Made by a program: the position numbers and the translations under genes
The notes under the pieces: generated by a model
What the model was told of the DNA's origin: nothing
The model's input: only the letters and a program-made list of their open reading frames with translations
The model's database searches: none
Source of the DNA: a virus
Virus record (IMG/VR): IMGVR_UViG_3300037010_003043
Coordinates: 1-64,000 of that record
DNA length: 64,000 nucleotides
Strand: one strand, 5' to 3'
In this document: positions 35,060 through 45,748 of the stretch, one piece after another
Layout of the letters: the number at the start of each line of letters is the position of its first letter
Numbering within the stretch: the stretch's first letter is position 1

Positions 35060-37315
35060 TTATTTTAAAATATCTATTTCAAATACGTTATTAATTGCAT
35101 CTATACAAATTATTTCAAAAATAGGACTATTTGAAAAATTTGCTGATGATATTTTTGCTATATTAGTATAAGTATTGTTTAAAAATTTAGTATTAATTAT
35201 AAACGATTTGTTGTTTGTTTTCAAATCAAATATACCATTAAATACAATTCTAACAACTTGTCCATTAACCCAAGTATTATCAGAATCTTTTATATTTAAA
35301 ACTATATTTTTTTCTAAAATCCAATTTGATGTTTTAAGTTTAATATAATTATTAGCCATTAATAAATTATATGTGTAAGTATAATTATTTGTATCTCCAG
35401 TTAAACTAGTTAATTTATTTTTTTCATTTGAATTTTTATCATAAACAATAGATTGATCTGAAATATTATATGTATTTTTTAAATTTAAAATAAAAGTGCC
35501 ATTACCCGCTATTCTATTAACGTAAATTCCTACATCACTTCTAAATAAATTTTCTGATACTTTTACTGCAGATAAATTACCATTTTTAATATCATTCATA
35601 AATGAATTATTATCGGTAATTAATTTATTGATGTCATCTAATTTAAGTATATTTAAATCTGTTTGAAATTTTTCTAACAAATCAATTCTTGATTTTAAAT
35701 TTTCGATAATATTTGAATTTTTGTAAAATTCACTTGATTTTAATTCATTTAACAATGTTGTAGAGCTATTTATTTTACCTAAATTTTCTATTAAATAACT
35801 TGACATTTTTCTTGTAGTACTTAAAGCATCTAAGAACATGTCCATTGAAATTGTATTACCATTTGAAATTTCTGTAATTTTATTAACATACGCATCTATA
35901 GGTGATGCATCAATTTTAAATTTAATCCGTCCATTAAATGCATTTCCACTATTTTGAGTAACTTTATTTGGTACACATTTTTGAATACTTGAAATTATCG
36001 CAGATCCTAAAGGGACATAAACATGACTACTTTCTTCTTCAGAAGTTACATTTACATTATCTAAAAAATAAATACCAAATAAATTTGTAGCTAAAACATT
36101 TCCATTTATAGTTGTACTGTTATTATTTGAATCAGAAGAACTTGTATTTGTAGTTTGTTGTCCATTATCAATCAAATCATAATATATTAATACTGCATTA
36201 AATTCAAAATCTTTTGTTTCGGGTGAAGTTGCTATATCAGTAAAATTAGAATAATTACGTCCAGTATAATCTTTCAAATAATTATTAATATCAAAATTAA
36301 TATTTATTCCATCTAATGTTGATCTAGTAAATATAGTCCAGCCATTAAAAGTACCATTTTCGTTAATTTCTATATTATGTGGAGTTAAAGCGTAAATTTC
36401 GTTGTTTGCATGAAAGTATTTATCTTTCTGTTCTGTTTCATAAGAATAAGAAACACTTTCGCTTGTCCACCAACCAGGTTCAAATGAAGTTTCATTAAAA
36501 GAATTTAAACTTGAATTGTACTTATATTTTTTTACATCACTATAATCATCTTCTATATAATCATAAAAAGCTTTATTACTAAAACCATCTATTGGGTGAA
36601 TGTCATTAGAAGTTTTACCTAATATATAATATTTATCACTTGAAGTATCATTTCTAGTTAAAACCATACCAGGTTTATAATTTTCATCTTGTTGTGATGT
36701 AAAATAAATATTTTTAAATTGTCCCGCGTCAGCTGGAATTCTATAATAAACTTCAAAATAAGAATTTTCAGTACCGAAATAATTATTTGATACATCAAGT
36801 TCACCAATATATTTTACAATCCTTTCATATTTTTTAACCAAATCATCTTCTTCTGTAAATAAATTACTATTAGAATTAGAAATTGATTTAAATCTTATTG
36901 CTCCAAGTTCTTTAAGCCATTTCCAAAATGCATATTCTGAAACGGTATGAGGATTATTTTGATTATAATTTTCGTTAGATATAATGTTAGTTTCAAAATT
37001 TAGCATATAATTTTGTAAACTTTCAGCAAAATAAAGATTCATATTTACATTAGAGGTATTTCGCATTTCAATTTCGTTAAACGCACCAGGAATAGCTTTA
37101 AGTCTAACCAAATTTTCTTGGTATCTATTAGGATCATTAGAAAATTCTGGTATTTTAATTAATGCAAATTTTGAAAAAATAAATTTTCTTGTAGAATTAT
37201 CACTAAAACTTAATCCAAAATCTTCTGAAGCTGAATTAAATGTATAAAAAGTGCCACCACTTTGAGTTATCGGCCTAATATAAGGTGTAGTTTTTGTAAA
37301 ATATTTTTCTGCCAT
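35060..37315 (-). CDS. Baseplate-associated structural protein, T4-like
   Basis: 751 residues. The start TKTTPYIRPITQSGGTFYTF and WLKELGAIRF further on belong to a conserved structural protein that I recall from T4-like phages of marine bacteria, where it lies in the baseplate gene block (T4 gp8/gp9/gp10 region). It contains a helical coil near residue 500 (LLNELKSSEFYKNSN) and a C-terminal beta domain. Exact T4 equivalent cannot be assigned from the sequence alone. Confidence 0.5.
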   Translation of the reverse strand: MAEKYFTKTTPYIRPITQSGGTFYTFNSASEDFGLSFSDNSTRKFIFSKFALIKIPEFSNDPNRYQENLVRLKAIPGAFNEIEMRNTSNVNMNLYFAESLQNYMLNFETNIISNENYNQNNPHTVSEYAFWKWLKELGAIRFKSISNSNSNLFTEEDDLVKKYERIVKYIGELDVSNNYFGTENSYFEVYYRIPADAGQFKNIYFTSQQDENYKPGMVLTRNDTSSDKYYILGKTSNDIHPIDGFSNKAFYDYIEDDYSDVKKYKYNSSLNSFNETSFEPGWWTSESVSYSYETEQKDKYFHANNEIYALTPHNIEINENGTFNGWTIFTRSTLDGININFDINNYLKDYTGRNYSNFTDIATSPETKDFEFNAVLIYYDLIDNGQQTTNTSSSDSNNNSTTINGNVLATNLFGIYFLDNVNVTSEEESSHVYVPLGSAIISSIQKCVPNKVTQNSGNAFNGRIKFKIDASPIDAYVNKITEISNGNTISMDMFLDALSTTRKMSSYLIENLGKINSSTTLLNELKSSEFYKNSNIIENLKSRIDLLEKFQTDLNILKLDDINKLITDNNSFMNDIKNGNLSAVKVSENLFRSDVGIYVNRIAGNGTFILNLKNTYNISDQSIVYDKNSNEKNKLTSLTGDTNNYTYTYNLLMANNYIKLKTSNWILEKNIVLNIKDSDNTWVNGQVVRIVFNGIFDLKTNNKSFIINTKFLNNTYTNIAKISSANFSNSPIFEIICIDAINNVFEIDILK

Positions 37316-37337
37316 TATTTTTTACATTTTTAAAATT

Positions 37338-38114
37338 TTATTCAATCGTTGCACCGTTTAAACTCAGAACAACCCAATTTTTATCATAAGAAATTAATCT
37401 TATAGTTTGATAACTCATTGTAAATTTAACTCCTTTATCTGAAGGCATTTTGTTAGGATATTCTAAAGATGATCCATCAATATAAAAATTATATACTGAG
37501 TTTTCAGGTAATTTAACTACAATTTCTAAAATTTGTCCATTTATTGAAGGTGATCCCAACATTATAGTGTTAATTATGTTATCATTGTCACTAGGATTAT
37601 AATCTGTCCAATCGATTAAAAGACTATTTCTATTAGGTGTAGGAACAAATCCAACTCCAGAATCCATCATTTGTTGCGTTTGCGAATCTAGTTTTGAATA
37701 AAAATCTTTAGAAGAAGTTACAATACCATTATTTGTACCAATATCATTTAAATAAAAAGCACCACCAATATTTAAACTACCATTTATATTTAAATTAGTC
37801 GTTGAAGAACTCAATATTAAATTTTTTAAAACAGTTAAATCTTCACTAATAGTCGCTGTTTTTGCAGTAAAATTTTGTCCAATTGTCAAATTACCTTTAA
37901 AAATTCCCGAACTATCACTATTAAAATTTATAATACTTAAATCCGAAGATGAAATTGTTATTCCGTTAAGCGTAGGAATTAAACCACCATCTACTTTAAA
38001 TGTTGAATTTAAAGTATCTAAAAATATTTTTGTAGTTTGAAAATTTGAATTAATTGTTTCTCTAACAGATTGTAAAGAATCGTATAAATTAATATCTTTA
38101 AATGTAATAGCCAT
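37338..38114 (-). CDS. Short beta-helix-type structural protein (gp10-like position)
   Basis: 258 residues. The N-terminus FKDINLYDSLQSVRETINSNFQTTKIFLD is a coil that binds partners in many T4-like baseplate/fibre proteins; then come repeated short strands (GIFKGNLTIGQNF, NLNINGSLNIGGAF) as in a triple beta-helix. It lies directly downstream of the gp7-like gene. It may be a baseplate connector or short fibre. No catalytic feature. Confidence 0.5.
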   Translation of the reverse strand: MAITFKDINLYDSLQSVRETINSNFQTTKIFLDTLNSTFKVDGGLIPTLNGITISSSDLSIINFNSDSSGIFKGNLTIGQNFTAKTATISEDLTVLKNLILSSSTTNLNINGSLNIGGAFYLNDIGTNNGIVTSSKDFYSKLDSQTQQMMDSGVGFVPTPNRNSLLIDWTDYNPSDNDNIINTIMLGSPSINGQILEIVVKLPENSVYNFYIDGSSLEYPNKMPSDKGVKFTMSYQTIRLISYDKNWVVLSLNGATIE

Positions 38115-38136
38115 TTTTTTATCTTTTTTATTTGTT

Positions 38137-41100
38137 TTATATATCGTTAGAAATAATTTCTATAAGATTTTTTTTGACAATAGAAATTATTTGATCATTA
38201 ATTTTAACTTTCATTATTACTGTATATAATGAATTTTTTGTAAAGGTCCATATTAAAAAATTTTTCTTTGATTTTGTAAGTAATTTTGAATTATTTTCAT
38301 CCCAAATTTCCCACTCAAATTCTGTATCATTATCAAAATCCATAGACTCTTCAAATGTAAAAAACAAAGTATGACCTGGGTTTAATTTTAATCTATTTTT
38401 TGTAATAATAGAATTTTTAGATAAAAACCCATTAATTCTTGAGTTATATTTATTTTGAGAAATGTCATATAAATCGTTCCAATTTGGTGGATTGTTGTAA
38501 CCATCAAAATAAATTTGCTGCCATCTATCAATAAATCCATTAGGTAAATTATTTATAGAAACAGTACAACCTTTAATACCTTGTATATCATATATTTCAG
38601 ATTTTGAATTAATTTTTGCTTTTGCTTTTATTTTATTTTCAATTAAATAAAATTCAAAATTTCTAAAATTTGATTGTTTAGAATTTTTAAGAATTTCAAG
38701 TGCTTTATTAATTCTAAAGGTTGGGTTTATATTAATTAAATCGAAATATTCAATTTGATCCCCTATCTGTAAGCCTGATTGTAATCCTACATCTATTATA
38801 GTAAACCCAAAATTAGGAAAATCTTTTAAATTAAATTGACTTAAATCAAAATCTACAATATCTTGAAATTTTACATTTTTAAGTTTATTCCAATTGATAT
38901 TTGAATTATTATAAATATTAGCATAATTATAAGAAAAATCTTCTATCCATTTTGCATCATAAAAAGGAGTTAATTTACAAATATCGTCATCTAATTTTAT
39001 GACTGAATTATTATTTATAGAATCTACAGATTTAATGTTATAAACTAATTCACCATAAGTAGGTTCAGGTAAAATATACCAATCAACTTCTTTATTTTTA
39101 GCATATATTTTTAATATATTAACACTATCTATATTTATTATAGTTGAATTGTCAGCATAAGTAAAATCTTTAACATATAATAAAATTGGATTCCGTTGAA
39201 TTTCTAATTTTTCAAATTTATTAAAACTTGTAGAAGTTACATTATCGTTGATATAATTAAGTGAACTATCATTTTTTATTTCTAAATAAATATAACCACC
39301 AGTTAAATCATAATTTATACTTTGAATTTTATATGTATAATATTTATCTTTATACTTTAAATCTACAAAATCGTTTTGTTGAAAAAATGTATAATATTTT
39401 GATCTAACTATTATAACATCATCTTTAATAAAAAAATTAGAACTATCAAATTGTAAAATTTGAGTTAATAAAAATCTTGAATTTTTTTCAATAGGTATTT
39501 TTTCATTTATAACTAATTGTTGATTAGTAAAAGATTCCAATTTATAAAAATTATTATCTAAATAAGATTTTTCAAATACTAAAGTATTTTCGACATACTG
39601 ATCTTTATATTGATTGTAATTATTATAAAAATCATTGTCTTGTAATGTTACTATATTATTTTGTCTATCTATATCAATAATTTTAGAATATTTAACATAA
39701 TCTTTTAACGCATTTTGATTTAAATAATAAGAATAATTAAGTTTATTCCAAATTAAATTAGTTTTAAATATATCAAATTCTTGATTTTCTTTTATTAAAG
39801 AATAATTATTTAAATTCCCTTCAACATCATTAAATAATATATTAGAATTGACAGAGTCGAATGAATTATATTTTTTATATTGCTTACTACCTAAAGCGTA
39901 AAAATCATAAACACGATTCTTTACTTCAAAACATTTTCTTTTTCTTTTTATTCTACGAGTATTTGTTAAATCTACGACTTCACACATAATATCATATTTG
40001 CCTATTTTAGGGACGAAGATGACATAGTCTTTTAATTTCGATATATTACCTTCAATTGTAAATTTAAAGTTACTAGGATCATCAGAATTAACTATAGTCC
40101 ACCTTAAACCATACCCATTATAGTCCAACATTCCACCTAAAGAAAAAACTTTACTACCATCATTGTTTGAAAAATTATCAATATATTTAATAAAATCAAA
40201 ATTAAATCTTAAATCAGCCCATACCAAATCTCTTGGAAGCAACTTTAAATTAATAGCAGATCCTTTTATATTATTTAAATCAATTAAATTATAAATATTT
40301 TTATCAGAATATTCTTTAGTAAACTTTAAAATTTGATCTAAAAAAGCTTGTTTTAATTGTTGTTCTGTTGGGTATGATTTTAAAATTTTATAAATTGGTA
40401 CTAAATTCGAGTCACCAAATATTTGAACAGTTGTTAAATTTAAATCTTCTACAAAATTCCAATAACAATCTTTATTAGCATATATTTTATTACAATATTG
40501 ATTACCATTTTTATAAGATGTAGATTCATAAAAATAACCTGTTAATTCATCAATATAATAAGAATTACCGTCAGGATACGATGCATTGCAACAAGGTTCA
40601 CCTTCTCCAAAAAATAATTTATATTCACCTCTAATTTCTTTATTATTTGATATAGATAAAACTTCGTTTCTTAAAAAATTTAAATTAATATCTTTTAAAT
40701 TATTTAATTTATTTGTAATTGAAACTTCTTCAAATTGATGAAATAATCTTTTATAAATAAAAATTAATTTTTTTAAATCTGACAAATAACTATATTCAGG
40801 ACTACATTCAAAATTTACAGAAGTATCTGGTTCTAAATTTATCATTTTATCAAAATCATCCCAAGTTAATACTTTATATTTTATAAAGTATACACCTTCT
40901 GCTGCAATATCAATTATTTTTACATGATGAGGTAAAAAATATTTTTCTAAAATTTTCTTTAAACCATATAACTTAATCATGAATTCATCAATAGAATATT
41001 CATAATTATCTTCCATTATCGGGTAACCAAATTCGTCCCACTGACCAGTAAATTTATTTATAGAATAAGACAAACCAAGTCTTGAAGTTTTTATAAAATT

Positions 41101-42531
41101 AGGATTTTCTATTAAATCTCCATATACCCAAGTTTGCCAATCTACTGTATTTCTTATATTTTTTGGTACTTCAATCTCTTTTGGAATATCGACATATTGA
41201 AAACGCGCTTTATTATTAGCTAAATCAGAAAGTTTTATATTATAAAAATATTCTTTTATATTTAAATCTTGATAACCTAACCATTTTAATGCATTTCTAA
41301 AAGCTTTATAACTGCCTAAATAAGGAAAAATTTCATCACCTACTAAAAGAAGCTCTTTATATTTATTGTTAATAAATATATTATCTTCAAAATCATCATC
41401 TATATCACTTTCTTTAAATATATAAAAATCCGCTTTTTCTATTTTTCGTCCAAAATTTTCTAATATTTTTGGAAGTCTTTCATCTTCACCAACAGTTTCA
41501 CCATATAAATTAATTTCAGCAATTTTATAAGTATTTTCAATATAACTATTTAAATCATCTGGATCTCTATAATTTCTTTTAACAAAAAATAATTCTAAAG
41601 TTCTATTAAATGATCCTTCAACATCTGAAGTTATTGCAAAATTTAATTTAATAGGGTCATGATTTATATCGTTTTCAACTAAAATACGTCTTAATTTATA
41701 ATTTGGTAAATTTTGAATTATTTGTGGAGTAAAACTTCCATCCTCGTTTTCGGTATAATATATTTCAAAAGTTGGATCTTCAAAAGCATCACTTATACCA
41801 TTATCGAATCCATATTTTTCTATAAAAAAATTTCTATCTAATACACCATTAGTTATATCTAAATCAGAATTTTTATATTTAATTATATTAGGGTAAGTTT
41901 TACCTTTATCTTCGCAAATTGCTTTTTCATTTCTATAATAAACTGTTTTATCTAAATTTGATATTTCAAAATTAAAAATATTATCTTCATATTTATTATT
42001 TACCCATTTAAAATAAAAAAACGATTGATCTAATTTTGTTTCGAAATTTGATCTTGGTCTAACGAGTTCGGGTATATAACCAAAATTTTTATTTTTTAAA
42101 TCTAAAACATTTTTTTTATAACTTTCTAAATAATTATAACCATCTTGTGTTAAAGAAACATACCAATTACCTGCTTCCCAAAATCTTTCTATATAATTAG
42201 GTCTATATGCAACAAATTCTTCTACTGCATCCGTACCAAGTGTTTGCCAATCAAAAAAATTCAATAATTCTGTTTCATTAACTTTATCTTTATCACTTAA
42301 AAAATTCATTATCTTTATTTCTAAAGGTTCAAATTCACTCATTTTTGAATATAAATCAACTGATCTACCTACATTTTTAAGAATCTCTTCAAATATATAA
42401 AGAGTTTCAGTTTCAAAAAGATTAGTAGATACCTTTTTAAAATAAAGACTTAATTTAAAAATTCCATCTTCTAATTCTGGAGTAATTTCACTACCTTGTT
42501 TATTAAAAAATCTTAAATGTTCTAATGCCAT
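38137..42531 (-). CDS. 7: Baseplate wedge protein, gp7-like
   Basis: 1464 residues, the longest product in the window (T4 gp7: 1032). It follows gp6 and a small gene, as gp7 follows gp6 in T4. The N-terminal third has helical and beta parts with KAFRNALKWLGYQDLNIKEY near residue 415, a feature shared by gp7-like proteins of marine T4-like phages; the middle holds several beta domains and the C-terminus an Ig-like part (LILNPGHTLFFTFEESMDFDN-like). It would link the wedge to the baseplate periphery. Assignment rests mainly on size and order. Confidence 0.55.
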   Translation of the reverse strand: MALEHLRFFNKQGSEITPELEDGIFKLSLYFKKVSTNLFETETLYIFEEILKNVGRSVDLYSKMSEFEPLEIKIMNFLSDKDKVNETELLNFFDWQTLGTDAVEEFVAYRPNYIERFWEAGNWYVSLTQDGYNYLESYKKNVLDLKNKNFGYIPELVRPRSNFETKLDQSFFYFKWVNNKYEDNIFNFEISNLDKTVYYRNEKAICEDKGKTYPNIIKYKNSDLDITNGVLDRNFFIEKYGFDNGISDAFEDPTFEIYYTENEDGSFTPQIIQNLPNYKLRRILVENDINHDPIKLNFAITSDVEGSFNRTLELFFVKRNYRDPDDLNSYIENTYKIAEINLYGETVGEDERLPKILENFGRKIEKADFYIFKESDIDDDFEDNIFINNKYKELLLVGDEIFPYLGSYKAFRNALKWLGYQDLNIKEYFYNIKLSDLANNKARFQYVDIPKEIEVPKNIRNTVDWQTWVYGDLIENPNFIKTSRLGLSYSINKFTGQWDEFGYPIMEDNYEYSIDEFMIKLYGLKKILEKYFLPHHVKIIDIAAEGVYFIKYKVLTWDDFDKMINLEPDTSVNFECSPEYSYLSDLKKLIFIYKRLFHQFEEVSITNKLNNLKDINLNFLRNEVLSISNNKEIRGEYKLFFGEGEPCCNASYPDGNSYYIDELTGYFYESTSYKNGNQYCNKIYANKDCYWNFVEDLNLTTVQIFGDSNLVPIYKILKSYPTEQQLKQAFLDQILKFTKEYSDKNIYNLIDLNNIKGSAINLKLLPRDLVWADLRFNFDFIKYIDNFSNNDGSKVFSLGGMLDYNGYGLRWTIVNSDDPSNFKFTIEGNISKLKDYVIFVPKIGKYDIMCEVVDLTNTRRIKRKRKCFEVKNRVYDFYALGSKQYKKYNSFDSVNSNILFNDVEGNLNNYSLIKENQEFDIFKTNLIWNKLNYSYYLNQNALKDYVKYSKIIDIDRQNNIVTLQDNDFYNNYNQYKDQYVENTLVFEKSYLDNNFYKLESFTNQQLVINEKIPIEKNSRFLLTQILQFDSSNFFIKDDVIIVRSKYYTFFQQNDFVDLKYKDKYYTYKIQSINYDLTGGYIYLEIKNDSSLNYINDNVTSTSFNKFEKLEIQRNPILLYVKDFTYADNSTIINIDSVNILKIYAKNKEVDWYILPEPTYGELVYNIKSVDSINNNSVIKLDDDICKLTPFYDAKWIEDFSYNYANIYNNSNINWNKLKNVKFQDIVDFDLSQFNLKDFPNFGFTIIDVGLQSGLQIGDQIEYFDLININPTFRINKALEILKNSKQSNFRNFEFYLIENKIKAKAKINSKSEIYDIQGIKGCTVSINNLPNGFIDRWQQIYFDGYNNPPNWNDLYDISQNKYNSRINGFLSKNSIITKNRLKLNPGHTLFFTFEESMDFDNDTEFEWEIWDENNSKLLTKSKKNFLIWTFTKNSLYTVIMKVKINDQIISIVKKNLIEIISNDI

Positions 42532-42537
42532 TAATTT

Positions 42538-42777
42538 TTAATTGAATTTATTGAAATTTTTATCAAAAGTATAATTATAACTTTTTTTAATATTTTTTAC
42601 ATATTCTATCATAAAATAAACTAACCGTTCTATTTGATCTAAAATTGAAGCTCTTTTTTCTTCTAAATACATAGCACTTGATAATGTATTTCTAAAAATT
42701 TTACCTTTATAATTGAAACCTAAATTTTTTCTATTATCGTTTCTTGAAAATAAATGATCTTCAAATTTTTTATTCAT
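42538..42777 (-). CDS. Small protein between gp6 and gp7-like genes
   Basis: 79 residues, basic, with NRKNLGFNYKGKIFRN and a C-terminal helix LDQIERLVYFMIEYVKNIKKS. Very short gaps to both neighbours show it belongs to the wedge operon. It could be a small wedge component or chaperone. Not recognised as a T4 gene. Confidence 0.6.
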   Translation of the reverse strand: MNKKFEDHLFSRNDNRKNLGFNYKGKIFRNTLSSAMYLEEKRASILDQIERLVYFMIEYVKNIKKSYNYTFDKNFNKFN

Positions 42778-42779
42778 TT

Positions 42780-44621
42780 TTATAAACTTTTATTATAACT
42801 ATAACGTATTTCAGAATCAGAATTTTGTCTTGAACTTTCTTTTGTAAAAATAACATTAACTGCACAACTCTGATTTTTACTTAAACCAGAAAGATATGTA
42901 GTACCAACTCTGTCTTTCCAACCACCTCTAAACAATGGTATTGTTCCATTTTGAATAACAATATCACCATTTATATCTATATAATCAGCTGCAAATTGTC
43001 TTATTTCTAATTGAGAAAATATAATTCTAAGTTTTGTATCTGTATTTAAATCATTGTATTTTTTAAATTCAGTTGTAATATTATTAATAACAGACGGATT
43101 ACCATTTTTAAACAATTCGGGTATGTCATCAAGATTTTCATTTGTTGTATTAAGTGTCAATAAAGCAGACATAACTTTTTCAATATCTTCTGAAATAAAA
43201 AATAACGAAACAGAATCAAGACCATCAATACCTTCTAAAGATGCTATAATATCTGATTTTGGTAGAATATCATTTCTTTTAAATGATGAAAAATATGAAC
43301 TTAATCTTTCAATAATTGAATTATAAACATTGTCTTTATTATAACCCTCCCAAGTTTTTACATATAAATATAATACATATTTTTTAAAAATAGGATCAAC
43401 AAATTTTAAAATAGAATTTATTATTTTTTTACCAGATTGTTCGACTAAATTATAAATTTTAATTTTTTCTAAATCAGTTAATTTAAAATACTCCTCAGGT
43501 ATTGTAAAATAATTTTCACCTTTTCTATATCTTTTTGAAATATCCGGTATTAATAAACAATATACTATATTGTCTAACCAAGGCCTAACATAATCAAATT
43601 TTGTAAAAATATCTATATATGAAAATAATTGAAATTTTTCAAAAAACGAAAAATAATGAGATGTATTTGCTAAAACAAAAGATCTTGATGTATTAGGAGC
43701 GATTAATTTTGTTAAAAATAAAGGTTCTGGGTTACTTGCAAAATTAACAGGAGTTGCTAAATAAATATTAAAAATTTCATTTAAATCAATTTCTGTTCCT
43801 TGTGAATCATAACCGGAATCTAAAAATTCAAACGATGCACTATCATTATTTACGATATTACCATCTTCACCATTATTAAGTAAATATTCAACTTTTATTT
43901 CAGCTCCAGGAGATGGTGCTAATCCAAAATTATTATTACCAAAATATAAATCCAAACCACCATTTATACCAGTTCTAACAATACAAGCTTTTTCATTATA
44001 AGTTAAATCTAAAAAAGAATCTTTAATACCCCACTTTTCACCATTTACATAGACAGAAATCATAAATTGATCTACATATAATCCAAGTTTTGTAAAAATA
44101 TTAAAACTTTGATATAAATTTCCATTTGATGTAAATGTTTGTGATTCAGCGTAACCTTGATAAATTTTAAACATTCTTTTTTCACCAGGTTGAAAAAGAT
44201 TTAATTTAAGTTCTTCTTCTGAAAAAACGGCGGTATACATTAAACCCGTATCATTATTTTTCAAACGAGATAAATTTTTAATTGTTATTGTAGGTCCTGA
44301 CATATCAGGAATTATACCATTATGCGAAATCATTAAAGATCCAGAAGCTGAAATTGCACGCGTAGGGTTATGTCCTGCTAAAACTGCTAAACCTCTAATC
44401 GAATTTGGTCTAGAAGCTGTTGTCATAAACATTTCAGTAATAGAATCTTCTATATAGTAAAATATTTTTTGAGACAAATTTATTAAAGTTACCATTATTT
44501 GTCCCCAAGGACTTGCCGCAGTAAACATATTTCGAGTGTTTTTATAAACACTTTGTATAAAATCTGTTACTTCAGTACTTAATTCATCGAACTTAATTTT
44601 TGAAAGTTTAAAATAGTTCAT
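42780..44621 (-). CDS. 6: Baseplate wedge protein, gp6-like
   Basis: 613 residues (T4 gp6: 660). The N-terminus has a helical region followed by ITEMFMTTASRPNSIRGLAVLAGHNPTRAISASGS, a strongly conserved gp6/gpJ-family signature in T4-like phages. The C-terminal half has LNTTNENLDDIPELF and a domain near RGGWKDRVG. gp6 dimers form the inner ring that holds the wedges together. It directly follows gp25, as expected. Confidence 0.8.
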   Translation of the reverse strand: MNYFKLSKIKFDELSTEVTDFIQSVYKNTRNMFTAASPWGQIMVTLINLSQKIFYYIEDSITEMFMTTASRPNSIRGLAVLAGHNPTRAISASGSLMISHNGIIPDMSGPTITIKNLSRLKNNDTGLMYTAVFSEEELKLNLFQPGEKRMFKIYQGYAESQTFTSNGNLYQSFNIFTKLGLYVDQFMISVYVNGEKWGIKDSFLDLTYNEKACIVRTGINGGLDLYFGNNNFGLAPSPGAEIKVEYLLNNGEDGNIVNNDSASFEFLDSGYDSQGTEIDLNEIFNIYLATPVNFASNPEPLFLTKLIAPNTSRSFVLANTSHYFSFFEKFQLFSYIDIFTKFDYVRPWLDNIVYCLLIPDISKRYRKGENYFTIPEEYFKLTDLEKIKIYNLVEQSGKKIINSILKFVDPIFKKYVLYLYVKTWEGYNKDNVYNSIIERLSSYFSSFKRNDILPKSDIIASLEGIDGLDSVSLFFISEDIEKVMSALLTLNTTNENLDDIPELFKNGNPSVINNITTEFKKYNDLNTDTKLRIIFSQLEIRQFAADYIDINGDIVIQNGTIPLFRGGWKDRVGTTYLSGLSKNQSCAVNVIFTKESSRQNSDSEIRYSYNKSL

Positions 44622-44623
44622 GT

Positions 44624-44986
44624 TTACACTTCAATATCTAATATTTTTACATCATCAATTTTAATATTTAAAACAAGCATATTATGATAACCTTCACTTT
44701 TAATACCTACATCATAATCTATTTTAAATTCAGATGATTCAGGCACAAATTTCGCTAATTGTGTATAAAAATCATCCCTTATTTGTAGTTCATTATATTT
44801 TGTTTCAAATAAATAATCATCTAAATTCATTCCTAACTCAGGTTGTCCAAGAACTTCACCTTTACGAGTATAAAGAATCATTTTAATTTTAGTAATTAAA
44901 TTTTCTAATTTTGAATCTGATTCTAAAACATTTTTTCTATATTTTGGATCAGTAGAATCTCTAAAATAAATTTCATTGTATGACAT
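44624..44986 (-). CDS. 25: Baseplate wedge protein gp25
   Basis: 120 residues from ATG 44986 (T4 gp25: 132). LENLITKIKMILYTRKGEVLGQPELGMNLDDYLFE carries the conserved E-P-R-like core of the gpW/gp25 family, here QPELG, that binds the sheath. The C-terminal beta part has LVLNIKIDDVK. An upstream TTG at 45022 would place the start within the preceding gene, so ATG 44986 is preferred. Confidence 0.85.
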   Translation of the reverse strand: MSYNEIYFRDSTDPKYRKNVLESDSKLENLITKIKMILYTRKGEVLGQPELGMNLDDYLFETKYNELQIRDDFYTQLAKFVPESSEFKIDYDVGIKSEGYHNMLVLNIKIDDVKILDIEV

Positions 44987-45000
44987 TTTGCATTTATTTT

Positions 45001-45732
45001 TTAATGGTACATAAAGAACCAATCTGCAACATTTTCTTCGTCAATTTTTTGTAAAACCCATTCAACTTCTGTTTGACCATCTGATTTTAAATCAGCAAAA
45101 TTAACTTGAACATTACCAGGTAATGGAAAAGGGTACATACCTAAAATATTTGCCAACGAAATTTTTGATTTACCAATAATAAATCTTAAAAAATAATAAT
45201 CATCGTATAATTTATCGATAGCAATTTTTGAATAACCTTCAATATAAACATCAAATTTAGGATCTCTTCCCAATATTCTTAATTTGTGCGTATTCCTATT
45301 ATAATTATAAGCAATTTGTTCTAAGAAAAAAGCTTTCGCTAAATCAAAATATTGATATTGTGCAGTTCTCATAACTAAATCATCACCATGAAAACTTGAA
45401 AGAAATATTTCTGATGCTATTAATCTGTCTTCAGCAAAATCACGATCTATATTACCTAATCTACCAACACCATTAATTTCCTTCACATTATAAACTGAAA
45501 CTATACATTCTGGTAATAATAAAGTTCTTGTTTTTTTAAATTGAGGATTGTTAAAATCCTTTTTTTCTATAACATAATGCTGAGGTTCGGCAGCAGCACT
45601 ATAATTTTCAAAAAACCATCTTGAAGATTGTAAAATTATTCTTTTTATTTCTTTTTCTTCAAGAACTATTGGTAATGAACCAGAACCTGAAAGTTCATTT
45701 TGCACTTCTTGAATAAAAGTAGATTCAGTCAT
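45001..45732 (-). CDS. Conserved T4-like virion protein upstream of gp25
   Basis: 243 residues. TFIQEVQNELSGSGSLPIVLEEKEIKRII near the N-terminus and LPECIVSVYNVKEINGVG after it match a protein that I recall next to gp25/gp6 in T4-like phages of marine bacteria. It is mixed alpha/beta with a C-terminal WVLQKIDEENVADWFFMYH. Likely a virion or baseplate assembly protein. No T4 number can be given. Confidence 0.55.
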   Translation of the reverse strand: MTESTFIQEVQNELSGSGSLPIVLEEKEIKRIILQSSRWFFENYSAAAEPQHYVIEKKDFNNPQFKKTRTLLLPECIVSVYNVKEINGVGRLGNIDRDFAEDRLIASEIFLSSFHGDDLVMRTAQYQYFDLAKAFFLEQIAYNYNRNTHKLRILGRDPKFDVYIEGYSKIAIDKLYDDYYFLRFIIGKSKISLANILGMYPFPLPGNVQVNFADLKSDGQTEVEWVLQKIDEENVADWFFMYH

Positions 45733-45748
45733 TTAAGTACTTATTTTT

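Noticed and set aside
44987-45022. Upstream TTG start for gp25
   Set aside because: It lies within the end of the preceding gene, and ATG 44986 gives a protein of normal length.
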